NCBI GenBank assembly: GCA_002382085.1
Contig: DFZK01000004.1
Location: forward strand, 1-64,000
Direction: 5' to 3'
DNA length: 64,000 nt
Source of the DNA: Sulfurospirillum sp. UBA4058
GTDB lineage: Bacteria; Campylobacterota; Campylobacteria; Campylobacterales; Sulfurospirillaceae
The position numbers and the translations under genes were made by a program. Positions 43,104-52,620 of the stretch are shown in pieces (position 1 is the first letter of the stretch; the number at the start of each line of letters is the position of its first letter). The notes beneath the pieces are model-generated. The model did no database searches, had not been told where the DNA came from, and worked only from the letters and a program-made list of their open reading frames with translations.

Positions 43104-44368
43104 TTTATATTGAAGATATTACGGCAGACGAAGTGTTGGACAGTAGGGGCAATCCTACCGTACGCGCAACGGTCACTTTAAGCGACGGAACGAGTGCAAG
43201 CGCGATCGTTCCAAGCGGTGCAAGTACGGGCAAGCGTGAAGCGTTAGAGCTTCGCGACGGCGATAATCGTTATATGGGCAAAGGCGTGTTAAAAGCATGC
43301 GAGAACGTTAATACGGAAATTTCGGACGAGTTAATCGGGCTTAGTCCGTTTAACCAAGCCGTGATCGATCAAACGATGAAAACACTTGACGGAACGGATA
43401 ATTACGGACGCTTAGGCGCCAATGCCGTTTTAGGCGTTTCGATGGCGGTTGCACGTGCGGCGGCGTTGAGCTTGGATATTCCTTTGTACCGCTATTTGGG
43501 CGGTAGCAATGCGATGACGCTTCCTACGCCGATGTTTAACATCATCAACGGCGGAAGCCATGCCAACAATAGCGTTGATTTTCAAGAGTATATGATTATG
43601 CCTTTAAATTTCGAGAGTTTTACCGAAGCGCTTCGTGCTGCGACCGAAGTTTACCACCATTTGAAAAAGTTAATTGCGGCTATGGGCGAGAGTACGGCTT
43701 TGGGCGACGAGGGTGGCTTTGCTCCGAATCTTAAAGATAACGAAGAGCCGATTAAGGTCATTATGGAAGCAATTGAAAAAGCAGGCTACAAACCGGGCGT
43801 CGATATTGCGATTGCCCTTGACGTAGCGAGCAGCGAACTGGTATGTGAAGGCGGTTATCGACTCGAATCCGAAAAACGAACGCTCAGCAGTGCCGAAATG
43901 GTGACGTATTACGAAAATCTTTGCGCAAAATATCCGATCGTTTCGATTGAAGACGGCTTGAGCGAAGACGACTGGGACGGATGGAAACTGTTGACCGAAA
44001 GGCTGGGTACTAAAGTTCAACTCGTCGGCGACGATCTTTTCGTGACCAACAAAAAAATCTTAGCCGAAGGTATCGCTAAAGGTATCGGTAATGCCATTTT
44101 AATTAAGCCGAATCAAATCGGTACCGTTACCGAGACGATGCAAACCGTTCGCTTGGCACAACGTAACAACTATAAATGTATTATGAGCCATCGAAGCGGT
44201 GAGAGCGAAGACGCGTTTATCGCCGATTTCGCGGTAGCACTTAATACGGGTGAAATCAAAACGGGAGCAACGGCACGCGGCGAACGAACGGCAAAATACA
44301 ATCGCTTGCTTGCGATCGATAATGAACTCGTCGTAGGCGAGTATATCGGAAAAGAACTCTTTGTTTAA
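43100..44368 (+). CDS. eno: Enolase
   Basis: The product has 422 residues. It interconverts 2-phosphoglycerate and phosphoenolpyruvate. Signatures: DSRGNPTV at the start and ILIKPNQIGTVTET near residue 330, with the metal ligands (ALDVASSE, SIEDGL, VGDDL). The stop overlaps the next ATG by 1 base (TAATG). Confidence 0.98.
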   Translation: MIYIEDITADEVLDSRGNPTVRATVTLSDGTSASAIVPSGASTGKREALELRDGDNRYMGKGVLKACENVNTEISDELIGLSPFNQAVIDQTMKTLDGTDNYGRLGANAVLGVSMAVARAAALSLDIPLYRYLGGSNAMTLPTPMFNIINGGSHANNSVDFQEYMIMPLNFESFTEALRAATEVYHHLKKLIAAMGESTALGDEGGFAPNLKDNEEPIKVIMEAIEKAGYKPGVDIAIALDVASSELVCEGGYRLESEKRTLSSAEMVTYYENLCAKYPIVSIEDGLSEDDWDGWKLLTERLGTKVQLVGDDLFVTNKKILAEGIAKGIGNAILIKPNQIGTVTETMQTVRLAQRNNYKCIMSHRSGESEDAFIADFAVALNTGEIKTGATARGERTAKYNRLLAIDNELVVGEYIGKELFV

Positions 44369-44643
44369 TGAGCGATGTTTTAGACGAATTTGAAGACGAA
44401 AAAGAAGAAGAGGGCGGAACGGCTCTCTTCTCTTTGAAAATTTTGGGTTTGGTCGTCGTCGTAGTGGGTTTCGGTCTCTATATCGGCGACGTGCTTTTCG
44501 GTAAAAGCTCTTTAGACGTCTTACTCAATCTTCAGGCGGATAAAGATACCCTAAGCGTTAAGATCCAAAGCCTTAAAGAAGAGAATGCGGTGTTACAAAA
44601 AGAGTATTTCGAGCTACGGCAGTTAGACCCCGATAAACGTTAA
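44368..44643 (+). CDS. FtsB-like membrane protein
   Basis: The product has 91 residues: an acidic N-terminal cytoplasmic tail, one membrane helix (about 24-44), then a coiled coil (SVKIQSLKEENAVLQKEYFEL) outside. This layout matches the septum-formation protein FtsB/DivIC. It lies between eno and an AMIN protein, as in Campylobacter. A division role is likely but inferred from architecture. Confidence 0.75.
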   Translation: MSDVLDEFEDEKEEEGGTALFSLKILGLVVVVVGFGLYIGDVLFGKSSLDVLLNLQADKDTLSVKIQSLKEENAVLQKEYFELRQLDPDKR

Positions 44644-44656
44644 ATAAGGAGAGCAG

Positions 44657-45361
44657 ATGCGCAAGGTTCTTTGGCTTTTACTATCACTTTTTATGATTGC
44701 AGAAGCGAGGGAAAATCCTTTCGAATCCGCCGAATCCAAAACCGTCGGGAAAACAACGCAAGTCGAAGAGACACGTACGGATTTTTCCACCGCCTCCGTT
44801 ACGCTTCCCTCTAGTGCACGTATTTTACGCAGTATGACCCTTACGTTTCAAAATCTAGACGGATCGATCAGCGAGGAGATCGTCGCTATCGATCAAAATA
44901 TCGATTGGCATCAGCCTTTCATCCTCTCTACACAAAAAGCGGCGATCAAAGAGACCAAAGAGGCCGATAGTACGCAAGCCCTTGTTAACGCAATGAAAGA
45001 GAAAAAAGAAGAAGCTCCTAAAAGCGTTACGTTACCGAAAATAACGACTCCTAAAAAAGAACCCGATCCTTTAAAATTTAACAATACGCTGGCTTTAAGC
45101 GTCAACGGTAACGAAATATCTATTTTTACGCAAGATACGAAAGTACGCGATTTTTTGATCGCCGATCCGTATAAGGTCGTCATTGATTTTAAAAAGAACA
45201 ATACGCTTGCAACGCAAACGCTGACGATAGCGCAAGCTCCTTTCGTTTCGGCAACGCTTGGAGGGCATGACGGATTTTACAGGGTAGCTATTTTACTGGA
45301 CGGGCATTACCGTTACGATATTTTGCCGTTTAACGGCGGGTATGTGATTAAACTCAAATAA
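44657..45361 (+). CDS. AMIN-domain periplasmic protein
   Basis: The product has 234 residues with a signal peptide (MRKVLWLLLSLFMIAEA). The C-terminal domain (about 140-234, DPYKVVIDFKKNN...LLDGHYRYDIL) is an AMIN-type beta-sandwich that localises cell-envelope proteins, often to the septum or peptidoglycan. The N-terminal half is low-complexity and includes a Lys/Pro stretch. It has no catalytic domain of its own. Last gene of the recA-eno-FtsB-like operon. Confidence 0.8.
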   Translation: MRKVLWLLLSLFMIAEARENPFESAESKTVGKTTQVEETRTDFSTASVTLPSSARILRSMTLTFQNLDGSISEEIVAIDQNIDWHQPFILSTQKAAIKETKEADSTQALVNAMKEKKEEAPKSVTLPKITTPKKEPDPLKFNNTLALSVNGNEISIFTQDTKVRDFLIADPYKVVIDFKKNNTLATQTLTIAQAPFVSATLGGHDGFYRVAILLDGHYRYDILPFNGGYVIKLK

Positions 45362-45392
45362 GTCAACGGTTTTTGCCGTGCGGGAACGGTTA

Positions 45393-45418
45393 ACATGTAA
45401 GGAAAAATCCTTACATGT
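45393..45418. terminator. Bidirectional hairpin made of two ACATGT motifs
   Basis: ACATGTAAGG (45393-45402) and CCTTACATGT (45409-45418) form a perfect 10-bp stem with loop AAAAAT, between the convergent AMIN and gltA genes. A run TTTATT follows on the plus strand. It is a plausible terminator built from an inverted pair of the dispersed palindrome. Confidence 0.7.
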
Positions 45419-45424
45419 CGTTTA

Positions 45425-46711
45425 TTAAAGTTCGTATTTGGGAGTTCTCTCAAGCGGTCCTAAGTAGTGTTGTCGCGGACGGGCGATCTTCATATCGGGC
45501 TGTTCTTTGAGCTCAATCCATTGTGCGATCCATCCGGGCGTTCGACCGATAACGAAAATAACCGCAAACATCTCTTTCGGAATTTTAAGTGCTTGCAAGA
45601 TGAGTCCCGAATAAAAATCGATATTCGGATAGAGTTTACGCTTAATAAAATAGTCGTCATTCAAGGCGATCTCTTCGATGCGGTGTGCCACCGCCATCAA
45701 TTCGGTATCCAACGCCAAATCGCTGACCAACTGTTTTTGAAGGTTTTTCAAAATCGTCGCACGAGGATCGAAATTTTTATACACGCGATGCCCAAAACCC
45801 ATCAATCGAAACGGATCGTTCGGATCTTTCGCTTTGGCAATATATTTATCGACGTTTTCCACTTTTCCGATCATCTCCAACTGGCGAATGACCGACTCGT
45901 TTGCACCGCCGTGCGCTCGACCCCATAATGCCCCGATACCGGCACTAATCGCCGCGTAAGGGTGCGCATGGGTTGACGCAACGACGCGAACCGCCGTCGT
46001 GGAGGCATTTTGCTCATGATCGGCATGGAGCGTAAAAATCGTATCGAGGGCTTTGACTTCAATCGGTTTGAGATCGATATGATGATGCGGATAACCTCGC
46101 AACATGTACAAAAAGTTTTCAGTAAACCCTTTATCCAAATCGGGATAGATAATCGGAAGCCCTTGCGAATAACGGTATGAAAATGCCGCAATCGTAGGAA
46201 TTTTCGCAACGACGCGGTGTGCCATCTCTTTGACTTGATCGGGCGAATCCAAATCGAGATGATCGAAATAAAAAGCCGAAAGCGCGGAAACCGCCGCAGA
46301 GAGAATCGCCATCGGATGAGCGTTATCCGGAAATGCGTCGAAGAGTTTTCGCATACTTTCGTGAATAAACGAACGTTTTTTGAGCTCCGTTAAAAAGTTT
46401 TTGTATTCGTCTTTAGAGGGTAGCTCTTTGTGTAAAAGTAGATATGCCGTATCCAAAAAAGATTTTTTGGTTGCTAAATATTCGATGTCGTATCCTCGAT
46501 ACATCAATTTGCCGATGTCGCCGTCGATGTACGTGATGCGTGAGCGACAGCTTGCGGTCGAGGTAAAACCGCGATCAAGCGTAAACATTCCCGTTTCGGG
46601 ATAAAACGTAGAGATATCGACGACATCGGGTCCCATCGTAGATTTTAAAATCGGAAATTCAAAAGTTTTACCCGTACGATTGTCGGTGAGGCTAATAGAA
46701 TCTTTACTCAT
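45425..46711 (-). CDS. gltA: Citrate synthase
   Basis: The product has 428 residues, type I hexameric length. Catalytic residues appear as HADHEQNAST (His), GFGHRVY (His) and YPNIDFYSG (Asp). It starts the oxidative or reductive TCA cycle with oxaloacetate and acetyl-CoA. The ATG at 46711 is preferred over 46717 because AAAGG is 6 bases upstream of it. Monocistronic. Confidence 0.96.
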   Translation of the reverse strand: MSKDSISLTDNRTGKTFEFPILKSTMGPDVVDISTFYPETGMFTLDRGFTSTASCRSRITYIDGDIGKLMYRGYDIEYLATKKSFLDTAYLLLHKELPSKDEYKNFLTELKKRSFIHESMRKLFDAFPDNAHPMAILSAAVSALSAFYFDHLDLDSPDQVKEMAHRVVAKIPTIAAFSYRYSQGLPIIYPDLDKGFTENFLYMLRGYPHHHIDLKPIEVKALDTIFTLHADHEQNASTTAVRVVASTHAHPYAAISAGIGALWGRAHGGANESVIRQLEMIGKVENVDKYIAKAKDPNDPFRLMGFGHRVYKNFDPRATILKNLQKQLVSDLALDTELMAVAHRIEEIALNDDYFIKRKLYPNIDFYSGLILQALKIPKEMFAVIFVIGRTPGWIAQWIELKEQPDMKIARPRQHYLGPLERTPKYEL

Positions 46712-46717
46712 ACGCAT

Positions 46718-46942
46718 CCTTTTTCAAATAATAATTTATTATATCAAATCTTTTGTTTTGCACATAGTCTAAATTGTAAGCACAATTGAATTAGAGAGAA
46801 GATGATTTCATAAGTTAGTTTAAAAATTTTAGAATCACGTGATGATCGAATCTCTCGGTTAAACCATAAAAGGTAAAATTGCGAAAAAAAAGGAAAAATC
46901 TTTTGCTAAGCGGCGTTGGTATCGTGCGTAGAGTTTAAGGCT
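46718..46942. other. Intergenic region without a supported gene
   Basis: About 225 bases between gltA and bioB are AT-rich, with an imperfect dyad GCGTAGAG...CTCTACGC (46926-46948) overlapping the bioB stop, possibly a weak terminator. I see no gene; the gltA promoter must lie here. Confidence 0.5.
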
Positions 46943-47785
46943 CTACGCATGACATGTCAGGGCGATTTCATAGCCTAAGCGTTCGATCATCGCACGGTCG
47001 CGTGCGGGAAGTTCGCCTTTGGTCGTAAGGTAGTCTCCGATAACGATGGCATCCGCACCCGCTTCAAAAATATCGCATTCGGGCGAAAAGGTCGTCTCTC
47101 TTCCTCCTGCGACCATTAAGCGTGTTTGCGGAAGGGCTTTGCGTATTTGCCTTAAAATAGTCAATGCCTCATCCTCGCTTAGATGTGCTGCTTGAAGCGG
47201 CAATGCCGGATTATGGATAAAAAAGTTGATCGGCATCGTAAAAGGGTTGAGCGATTGGACGCTTTGAATAAACGCTTGACGGTCTTCTTCGCTTTCTCCC
47301 AACCCGAAAATACCGCCGCTGCAAAGAGCCAATCCCGCTTCTAGGGCATTGAGACAGGTTTGGTAGCGTGCTTCCCACGAATGCGTCGTACAAATACGCT
47401 CGTAAAAGGCTTTAGAGGTTTCAAGGTTATGGTTGTACGCGTCAACGCCGGCATTTTTGAGCGTTTTGAGTTGGTCGACGCTCGCGATACCGTTACAGGC
47501 GATAAGATGAATCTCTTGGAGTTCCGCTTTAACCGCACGTGCCGCTTCGCAAACGTAAGAGAGCTTTTTATCGTCCAACCCTAAACCGGAGGTAACCAAA
47601 CAAAAGCCGATCGCTCCGTTTTTGGCGGCATTCTTGGCTTCAAAAACGATTTGCTCGATCGATTTGTATTTGTAATGCGCAATATCGGCTCGGTGATGCG
47701 CGCTTTGCGTGCAAAAGCCGCAATCCTCCGCACAGCTTCCGCTAGAGATATTACTAATAGCACATAAAAAGATAGATTTTTTCAT
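46943..47785 (-). CDS. bioB: Biotin synthase
   Basis: The product has 280 residues, shorter than E. coli BioB (346), as usual for Campylobacterota. It inserts sulfur into dethiobiotin by radical SAM chemistry. The [4Fe-4S] motif is SCAEDCGFC (C-x3-C-x2-C) near residue 17. Later segments LGESEEDRQAFI and VAGGRE match BioB. It stands alone between gltA and topA. Confidence 0.93.
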   Translation of the reverse strand: MKKSIFLCAISNISSGSCAEDCGFCTQSAHHRADIAHYKYKSIEQIVFEAKNAAKNGAIGFCLVTSGLGLDDKKLSYVCEAARAVKAELQEIHLIACNGIASVDQLKTLKNAGVDAYNHNLETSKAFYERICTTHSWEARYQTCLNALEAGLALCSGGIFGLGESEEDRQAFIQSVQSLNPFTMPINFFIHNPALPLQAAHLSEDEALTILRQIRKALPQTRLMVAGGRETTFSPECDIFEAGADAIVIGDYLTTKGELPARDRAMIERLGYEIALTCHA

Positions 47786-47825
47786 AGACGGTATATTCCT
47801 TCGTAATCGGTCTGGAAGAGAAACA

Positions 47826-47846
47826 AAGACGCTTTTTATGCGTCTT
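47826..47846 (-). terminator. Hairpin at the end of topA
   Basis: AAGACGC and GCGTCTT form a 7-bp stem around the topA stop codon, read on the minus strand and followed by TTTG TTTC. A weak terminator. Confidence 0.45.
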
Positions 47847-49920
47847 CTTTATGTTTGCATTTAATGCACTCAAAAATCTCTTTTTTACGCAGTTCGCGTT
47901 TGGCCATAATGTAGCCGCATTCGGGGCATTTTTTATCGGTCGGCTCGTAGTTGGAGATAAATTTGCATTTAGGGTAGTTTCCGCATCCGAAAAATTTTCC
48001 GCGACGGGAACTTCGCTCGATAATCTCGCCTCCGCATTCGGGACACGGAACGCTTAAGGTAATTTTTTCCTTCGGTGCGGCGGCGGTCGTCTTTTTAAGG
48101 TTTTGCGTATATTTACATGTAGGATACGTACTACACGCGATAAATTCGCCGAAGCGCCCTTTTCGTTTGACGAGTTCTTTGCCGCATTCGGGGCACATTT
48201 CACCGGTAAAGACGACCACTTTTTGGCTTTCGATACCTGTTTTTCCCTTGGCGACTTGCGCTTCGAACGGCTCGTAAAACTCCCACAAAATCGATTGCCA
48301 GTCCTCTTTATCTTCGGCGATAAGGTCTAAACGCTCTTCCATCGTCGAGGTAAACGACGAATCGACGATCTGCGGAAAGTGTTTTTCCAAAAGCTCGGTG
48401 ACTTGAAACGCGATTTCGGTGGGAACGATCTGCTTTTTCTCGATACCGATGTACTCGCGTGCGGTGAGTACCGAAATCGTCGGTGCGTAGGTCGAAGGAC
48501 GACCGATGCCCAAACTTTCAAGTTTTTTAATCAAACTTGCTTCGGAGTAGCGAGAAGGCGGTTCGGTAAAGTGCTGATTGGCGTCTAGTTTGCTGAGTGT
48601 GACGGTTTCGTTGAGCGTCAGGTTAGGAAGGAGTTTATCTTTGTCGTTGTCCCCGTAGACTTTGTAAAAGCCTTCGAAAAGAAGCTTCCGTCCTGTTGCT
48701 TTGAATTTTCCGTGGGCACTTTCAAAAATGAGGGTTTGCGACTCGAAGCGCGCATTGGTCATTTGGGACGCTAAAAAGCGATTGTAAATAAGCGCGTAGA
48801 GCTTGAATTCGTCGGGTTTAAGGTACTCTTTGGCAATTTCGGGCGTAAACGCTAAGATGGTGGGACGAATCGCTTCGTGCGCCTCTTGCGCTCCTTTACT
48901 TTTGTTCGCGTAAAAGCGAGGTTTTTCCGGTAAATATGCTTCGCCGTAGGTTTTTAAAATCGTTTCGCGTGCCGAATGAATCGCCTCTTGCGCAACGTTT
49001 AAAGAGTCGGTTCGCATGTACGTGATGACGCCCATCGTGCCTAAGTGCGTTTGCACGCCCTCGTAGAGCGTTTGCGCCAAGATCATCGTCTTTTTAGGAG
49101 AGTACCCTAAAGAGCTTGAAGCACTTTGCTGAAGCGTCGAGGTCATAAACGCGGGACTTGGGGAACTTTCGCGTTCTTTCTTCTCGATCAACGCAACCTG
49201 AAAGCTTTCGTGAAGCAACGTCTCTTTGATCTGGGTAGCACGAGCGGCGTTCGTGATGCTCATCTTGTCGATTTTAGTTCCCTCAAACTCGATTAACGAG
49301 GCTTCGACGGTTTTGTTAAAGAGCGCATCGATGCTCCAAAACTCCTCTTCTTTAAACGCTCGGATCTCTTTCTCGCGATCGACGACGATTTTCAACGTGG
49401 AAGATTGAACCCTGCCGGCACTCAGCCCTTTTTGGATTTTCGAAGAGAGCAACGGAGAGAGTTTATAACCGACGATACGATCCAATAAACGTCTGGCTTG
49501 TTGCGCGTTAATACTACTTTCGTCTAAAACGCGCGGATGTTCCAACGCATGCGTAATAGCGTGTTTGGTAATTTCGTGGAACACGATGCGCGGTAAGCTT
49601 TTGGGATCTTTTCCGATCGCCGTAGCGATGTGAAAGCCGATCGCCTCTCCTTCTCGATCCTCATCGGTCGCGATATAGACTTGATCCGCCTCTTTTGCCA
49701 ACTCCTTGATCTCTTTGACCACGCTTGCGTGATCTTTGGAGACGCGGTATTCGGGAATAAAAACTTTGTCTTCGATTTTGATACCGAAACTGCTTTTGGG
49801 AAGATCGCGAATATGACCCTTCGATGCGACAACCGTATAGTTTTTACCTAAAAAATTCTTAATCGTTTTTGCTTTTGTCGGGGATTCGACGATAATGAGA
49901 TTTTTCACTAATTTTTCCAT
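47836..49920 (-). CDS. topA: DNA topoisomerase I
   Basis: The product has 694 residues. TOPRIM domain with IIVESPTKAKTI at the start and DEDREGEAIG; the active-site Tyr is in GVITYMRTDSLN. Three C-terminal Cys4 zinc ribbons (CPECGKELV...CSTYPTC, CPECGGEII...CGNYPKC, CPECGYIMA...CIKC) complete it. It relaxes negative supercoils. A TTTACATGTAAA palindrome lies directly before the ATG. Confidence 0.97.
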   Translation of the reverse strand: MEKLVKNLIIVESPTKAKTIKNFLGKNYTVVASKGHIRDLPKSSFGIKIEDKVFIPEYRVSKDHASVVKEIKELAKEADQVYIATDEDREGEAIGFHIATAIGKDPKSLPRIVFHEITKHAITHALEHPRVLDESSINAQQARRLLDRIVGYKLSPLLSSKIQKGLSAGRVQSSTLKIVVDREKEIRAFKEEEFWSIDALFNKTVEASLIEFEGTKIDKMSITNAARATQIKETLLHESFQVALIEKKERESSPSPAFMTSTLQQSASSSLGYSPKKTMILAQTLYEGVQTHLGTMGVITYMRTDSLNVAQEAIHSARETILKTYGEAYLPEKPRFYANKSKGAQEAHEAIRPTILAFTPEIAKEYLKPDEFKLYALIYNRFLASQMTNARFESQTLIFESAHGKFKATGRKLLFEGFYKVYGDNDKDKLLPNLTLNETVTLSKLDANQHFTEPPSRYSEASLIKKLESLGIGRPSTYAPTISVLTAREYIGIEKKQIVPTEIAFQVTELLEKHFPQIVDSSFTSTMEERLDLIAEDKEDWQSILWEFYEPFEAQVAKGKTGIESQKVVVFTGEMCPECGKELVKRKGRFGEFIACSTYPTCKYTQNLKKTTAAAPKEKITLSVPCPECGGEIIERSSRRGKFFGCGNYPKCKFISNYEPTDKKCPECGYIMAKRELRKKEIFECIKCKHKEDA

Positions 49921-49987
49921 CTTTACATGTAAACATTTTTGCGTATTCTATCTAAAAAAAAATCTTTTGAAAACTATGCGTTAAAAC

Positions 49988-50015
49988 TAAAGTTTTTTTT
50001 GAGGGTGTCGATCTT
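49988..50015 (+). promoter_or_regulatory. Sigma-28 (FliA) promoter of the flagellin gene
   Basis: TAAAG (49988-49992) and CGATCTT (50009-50015) fit the FliA consensus (TAAA, about 15-16 bases, CGATNT). It would start transcription near 50021, about 47 bases before the flagellin ATG. This is the usual control of the major flagellin in Campylobacterota. Confidence 0.75.
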
Positions 50016-50067
50016 GTTTTCATCAAAGGCAAGGATGCCTGCGAAATTACAGATAAAAGGATTTATC

Positions 50068-52494
50068 ATGGGTTTCCGTATTAATACTAACACCGCTGCC
50101 TTGACGGCTCACACAAGTGCAACGATGAACAACAGAAGTTTGGACAACTCTCTTGCCAAACTTTCTTCAGGTCTTCGCATCAACAAAGCGGCAGATGACG
50201 CTTCAGGTCTTGCAATTGCAGACTCTTTGAGATCTCAAGCAAGTTCTTTGGCTCAAGCCGTCTCTAACGGTAACGATGCGATCGGTTTGATTCAAACGGC
50301 GGACGGTGCTCTTAACGAGTACTCTTCAATCCTTGATACCATCAAAACCAAAGCGACTCAAGCTGCAAGTGATGGTCAAAACTCTACTACCCGTTTAGCG
50401 ATCCAAAAAGATATCGATAAGTTGATGGAAGAACTTAACATCATCGCAAAAACGACATCTTTCAACGGTCAAAAACTTCTTTCAGGTACCTTTACCAACA
50501 AAGAATTCCAAATGGGTTCGAGCGCAAACGAGAGCGTAAAAGTCAGTATCGCTTCTGCTCAAACAAGCCAAATCGGACAAATTAGTACGGCTGATTTGTC
50601 ACTTGCAAGTGCCGGCGTTAACCAACTTACGCTTAAAAGTGCTACTTCGGGCAAAGAAATTCAACTTGCTTCCGTTAACATTCAATCCGACAACGATCCA
50701 GAACACGGTATGGGAAAACTTGCCGACTTGATTAACCAATACACGGGCGACACGGGAATTTCCGCAAAAGCGGTTGTTACCAGTACGACGGCGGCCATTA
50801 CTGCCGGTACGACGGGTAGCGATTTTGCCATCAACGGCGTTAACATCGGTTCTATCAATGTTGCTGCGAACGATGCGGACGGTACGCTTTTAACGGCGAT
50901 TAACAACAAATCAACCGAAACGGGCGTCACTGCAAGCAAAACGACCGACGGTAAAATCACGCTTACGTCAACAGACGGTAGAGCAATCAGCGTTACGGGC
51001 GATCTTTCCGGCGTTACGACAAGCACCAATAAAGACTTAAGCACCGTAGGTCACCTTGAAGTTACCCAAGCAGGTTCTTCTACGTTCCAAATTACGGGTT
51101 CAAAAATGGGTGCCGCAGTAGGCGTTACTGTAGGTATTTCAGGAGATACTACAACCGTAGAAGATTCTGTTTTAGCTGTAGGCACGGTACTTGCTACAGG
51201 TTCTACGTTAGCAGCGGGTAGTGTTGTCGGTGGAGATTTTACATTTGTCTCTTCTACTTTTACGGCGACAAAAGATACCGTACTTAAAGCAGGTTCTACT
51301 ATCGCTTCGGCATCTACGATCGGTGAAGGTAGCGTTCTTGGTGGTAACCTTATTACTACCGGTACGACTACGTTAAGCAGTGATATGTTGATCAAGGCAG
51401 GTTCAGTTCTTGCTTCCGGTACCACATTTGATGCAGGTACGGTATTGCAACAAGATATTACGGCAACCGGTGGTGAAGTATTTAAAGCGGGTACGGTTCT
51501 TCATAAAGATATTGTATTAAGCGGATCAATTACCCTTGCTAAAGATATGGTAATGAAGGTAGATATCTCTTCAGCAAGTGCTGCTATTACAACCGGTAGC
51601 ACGTTATTAGCCGGTAGCGTATTAGGCGCAGATTTTGTAGTTAATTCAGCATCTAATATGGTTATTAACCAAGATATGACCATCAAAAAAGATAGCGTTC
51701 TTATTTCAGGAAGTATTTTGAAAGCAGGAACGGTTATTGGCGATAAATTATCTATAGGTGATGCAACGCTTACCACAACGGTAGAATCCAAATTGGCAGC
51801 TTCTTCCGTATTGGCTTCTTCAACATCTATTAAAGAGAATTCTACGTTAGGTGCTGCGATTGTAACAAGCGGTGATAAATCTCTTAACCAAGATATGGTC
51901 ATTAAAGAAGGTTCTATCTTGAAATCAGGTACCGTATTAAAATCAGGTACCGTTATTAATCAAGATTTAACTGCACAACAAGTCAACAGCGGTGTTGGAC
52001 CTGGTATTAAAGCCGGAACTTTAACATCGGATGTTACATTAACAGCGGATGTCGTAGTAGATCAAGATTTTACTATGATCAAAGGCTCTGGAACAGCTGC
52101 TTCAATCAAAGCGGGTTCTACTATAGCGATGAATACCAGCGGCGGACAAGATAGCGTTGAACTTGAAAATGAAGCGTTTAGCAACCTTTCCAATATCGAC
52201 GTTACGAGCTTAGAAGGTGCTATGAAAGCCATCGACATCGTTACTGCGGCGATTACCAACCTTGATAGTATTCGTTCAGATCTCGGTTCTGTTCAAAACC
52301 AAATCACGAGTACGATCAACAACATCTCCGTAACGCAAGTAAACGTTAAATCAGCGGAATCTAATATCCGTGACGTTGACTTTGCTGCCGAGTCAGCAAG
52401 CTTCTCAAAATATAACATTCTTGCGCAATCAGGAAGTTATGCGATGAGTCAAGCAAACTCAGTACAACAAAACGTTCTCAAATTATTACAATAA
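50068..52494 (+). CDS. flaA: Major flagellin with a giant hexapeptide-repeat variable domain
   Basis: The product has 808 residues, far above the 500-570 of most Campylobacterota flagellins. N-terminal D0/D1 (1-165) starts MGFRINTNTAALTAHTSA; C-terminal D1/D0 (about 715-808) ends SVQQNVLKLLQ. A flagellin_IN motif lies near 280-315. Residues about 365-690 are repeats of six residues ([LIV]-x-x-G-[ST]-x, for example LATGST, LAAGSV, LKAGST) in 36-residue units, the pattern of a left-handed beta-helix. ATG 50068 has AAAGG 7 bases upstream. It is probably glycosylated by the adjacent pse/maf products. Confidence 0.93.
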   Translation: MGFRINTNTAALTAHTSATMNNRSLDNSLAKLSSGLRINKAADDASGLAIADSLRSQASSLAQAVSNGNDAIGLIQTADGALNEYSSILDTIKTKATQAASDGQNSTTRLAIQKDIDKLMEELNIIAKTTSFNGQKLLSGTFTNKEFQMGSSANESVKVSIASAQTSQIGQISTADLSLASAGVNQLTLKSATSGKEIQLASVNIQSDNDPEHGMGKLADLINQYTGDTGISAKAVVTSTTAAITAGTTGSDFAINGVNIGSINVAANDADGTLLTAINNKSTETGVTASKTTDGKITLTSTDGRAISVTGDLSGVTTSTNKDLSTVGHLEVTQAGSSTFQITGSKMGAAVGVTVGISGDTTTVEDSVLAVGTVLATGSTLAAGSVVGGDFTFVSSTFTATKDTVLKAGSTIASASTIGEGSVLGGNLITTGTTTLSSDMLIKAGSVLASGTTFDAGTVLQQDITATGGEVFKAGTVLHKDIVLSGSITLAKDMVMKVDISSASAAITTGSTLLAGSVLGADFVVNSASNMVINQDMTIKKDSVLISGSILKAGTVIGDKLSIGDATLTTTVESKLAASSVLASSTSIKENSTLGAAIVTSGDKSLNQDMVIKEGSILKSGTVLKSGTVINQDLTAQQVNSGVGPGIKAGTLTSDVTLTADVVVDQDFTMIKGSGTAASIKAGSTIAMNTSGGQDSVELENEAFSNLSNIDVTSLEGAMKAIDIVTAAITNLDSIRSDLGSVQNQITSTINNISVTQVNVKSAESNIRDVDFAAESASFSKYNILAQSGSYAMSQANSVQQNVLKLLQ

Positions 52495-52521
52495 TTTGAG
52501 GTTGTTTCTGCGAAAACGTAC

Positions 52522-52608
52522 TTAAACTACTTCAGTAGTTTAAATAGAGTAGCGTAAGCTATGGGTACGTTTCTTTGAATTTGACTAAGGTCGCTTTAGC
52601 GGCCTTAG
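52522..52608 (+). other. Two hairpins in the flagellin 3' region
   Basis: TTAAACTACT-TC-AGTAGTTTAA (52522-52543) and CTAAGGTCGC-TTTA-GCGGCCTTAG (52585-52608) are near-perfect stems. The first is further flanked by AAACGTAC and GTACGTTT (about 52515-52522 and 52564-52571), so it could be part of a larger fold. They precede the terminator and may protect the mRNA or form a small RNA. Confidence 0.6.
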
Positions 52609-52620
52609 CGAAGTGTCGTA

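Noticed and set aside
46718..46942. Possible gene or small RNA between gltA and bioB
   Set aside because: No open frame, ribosome site or strong structure except a weak dyad at the bioB stop.
51160..52130. Repeat region considered as a CRISPR-like or DNA-level tandem array
   Set aside because: The periodicity is in the protein (hexads); the DNA copies are too divergent and in one frame of a flagellin.
50682..52259. Long minus-strand open frames inside the flagellin gene
   Set aside because: They mirror the Ala/Thr/Ser/Val codons of the flagellin and have no starts, ribosome sites or domain features.
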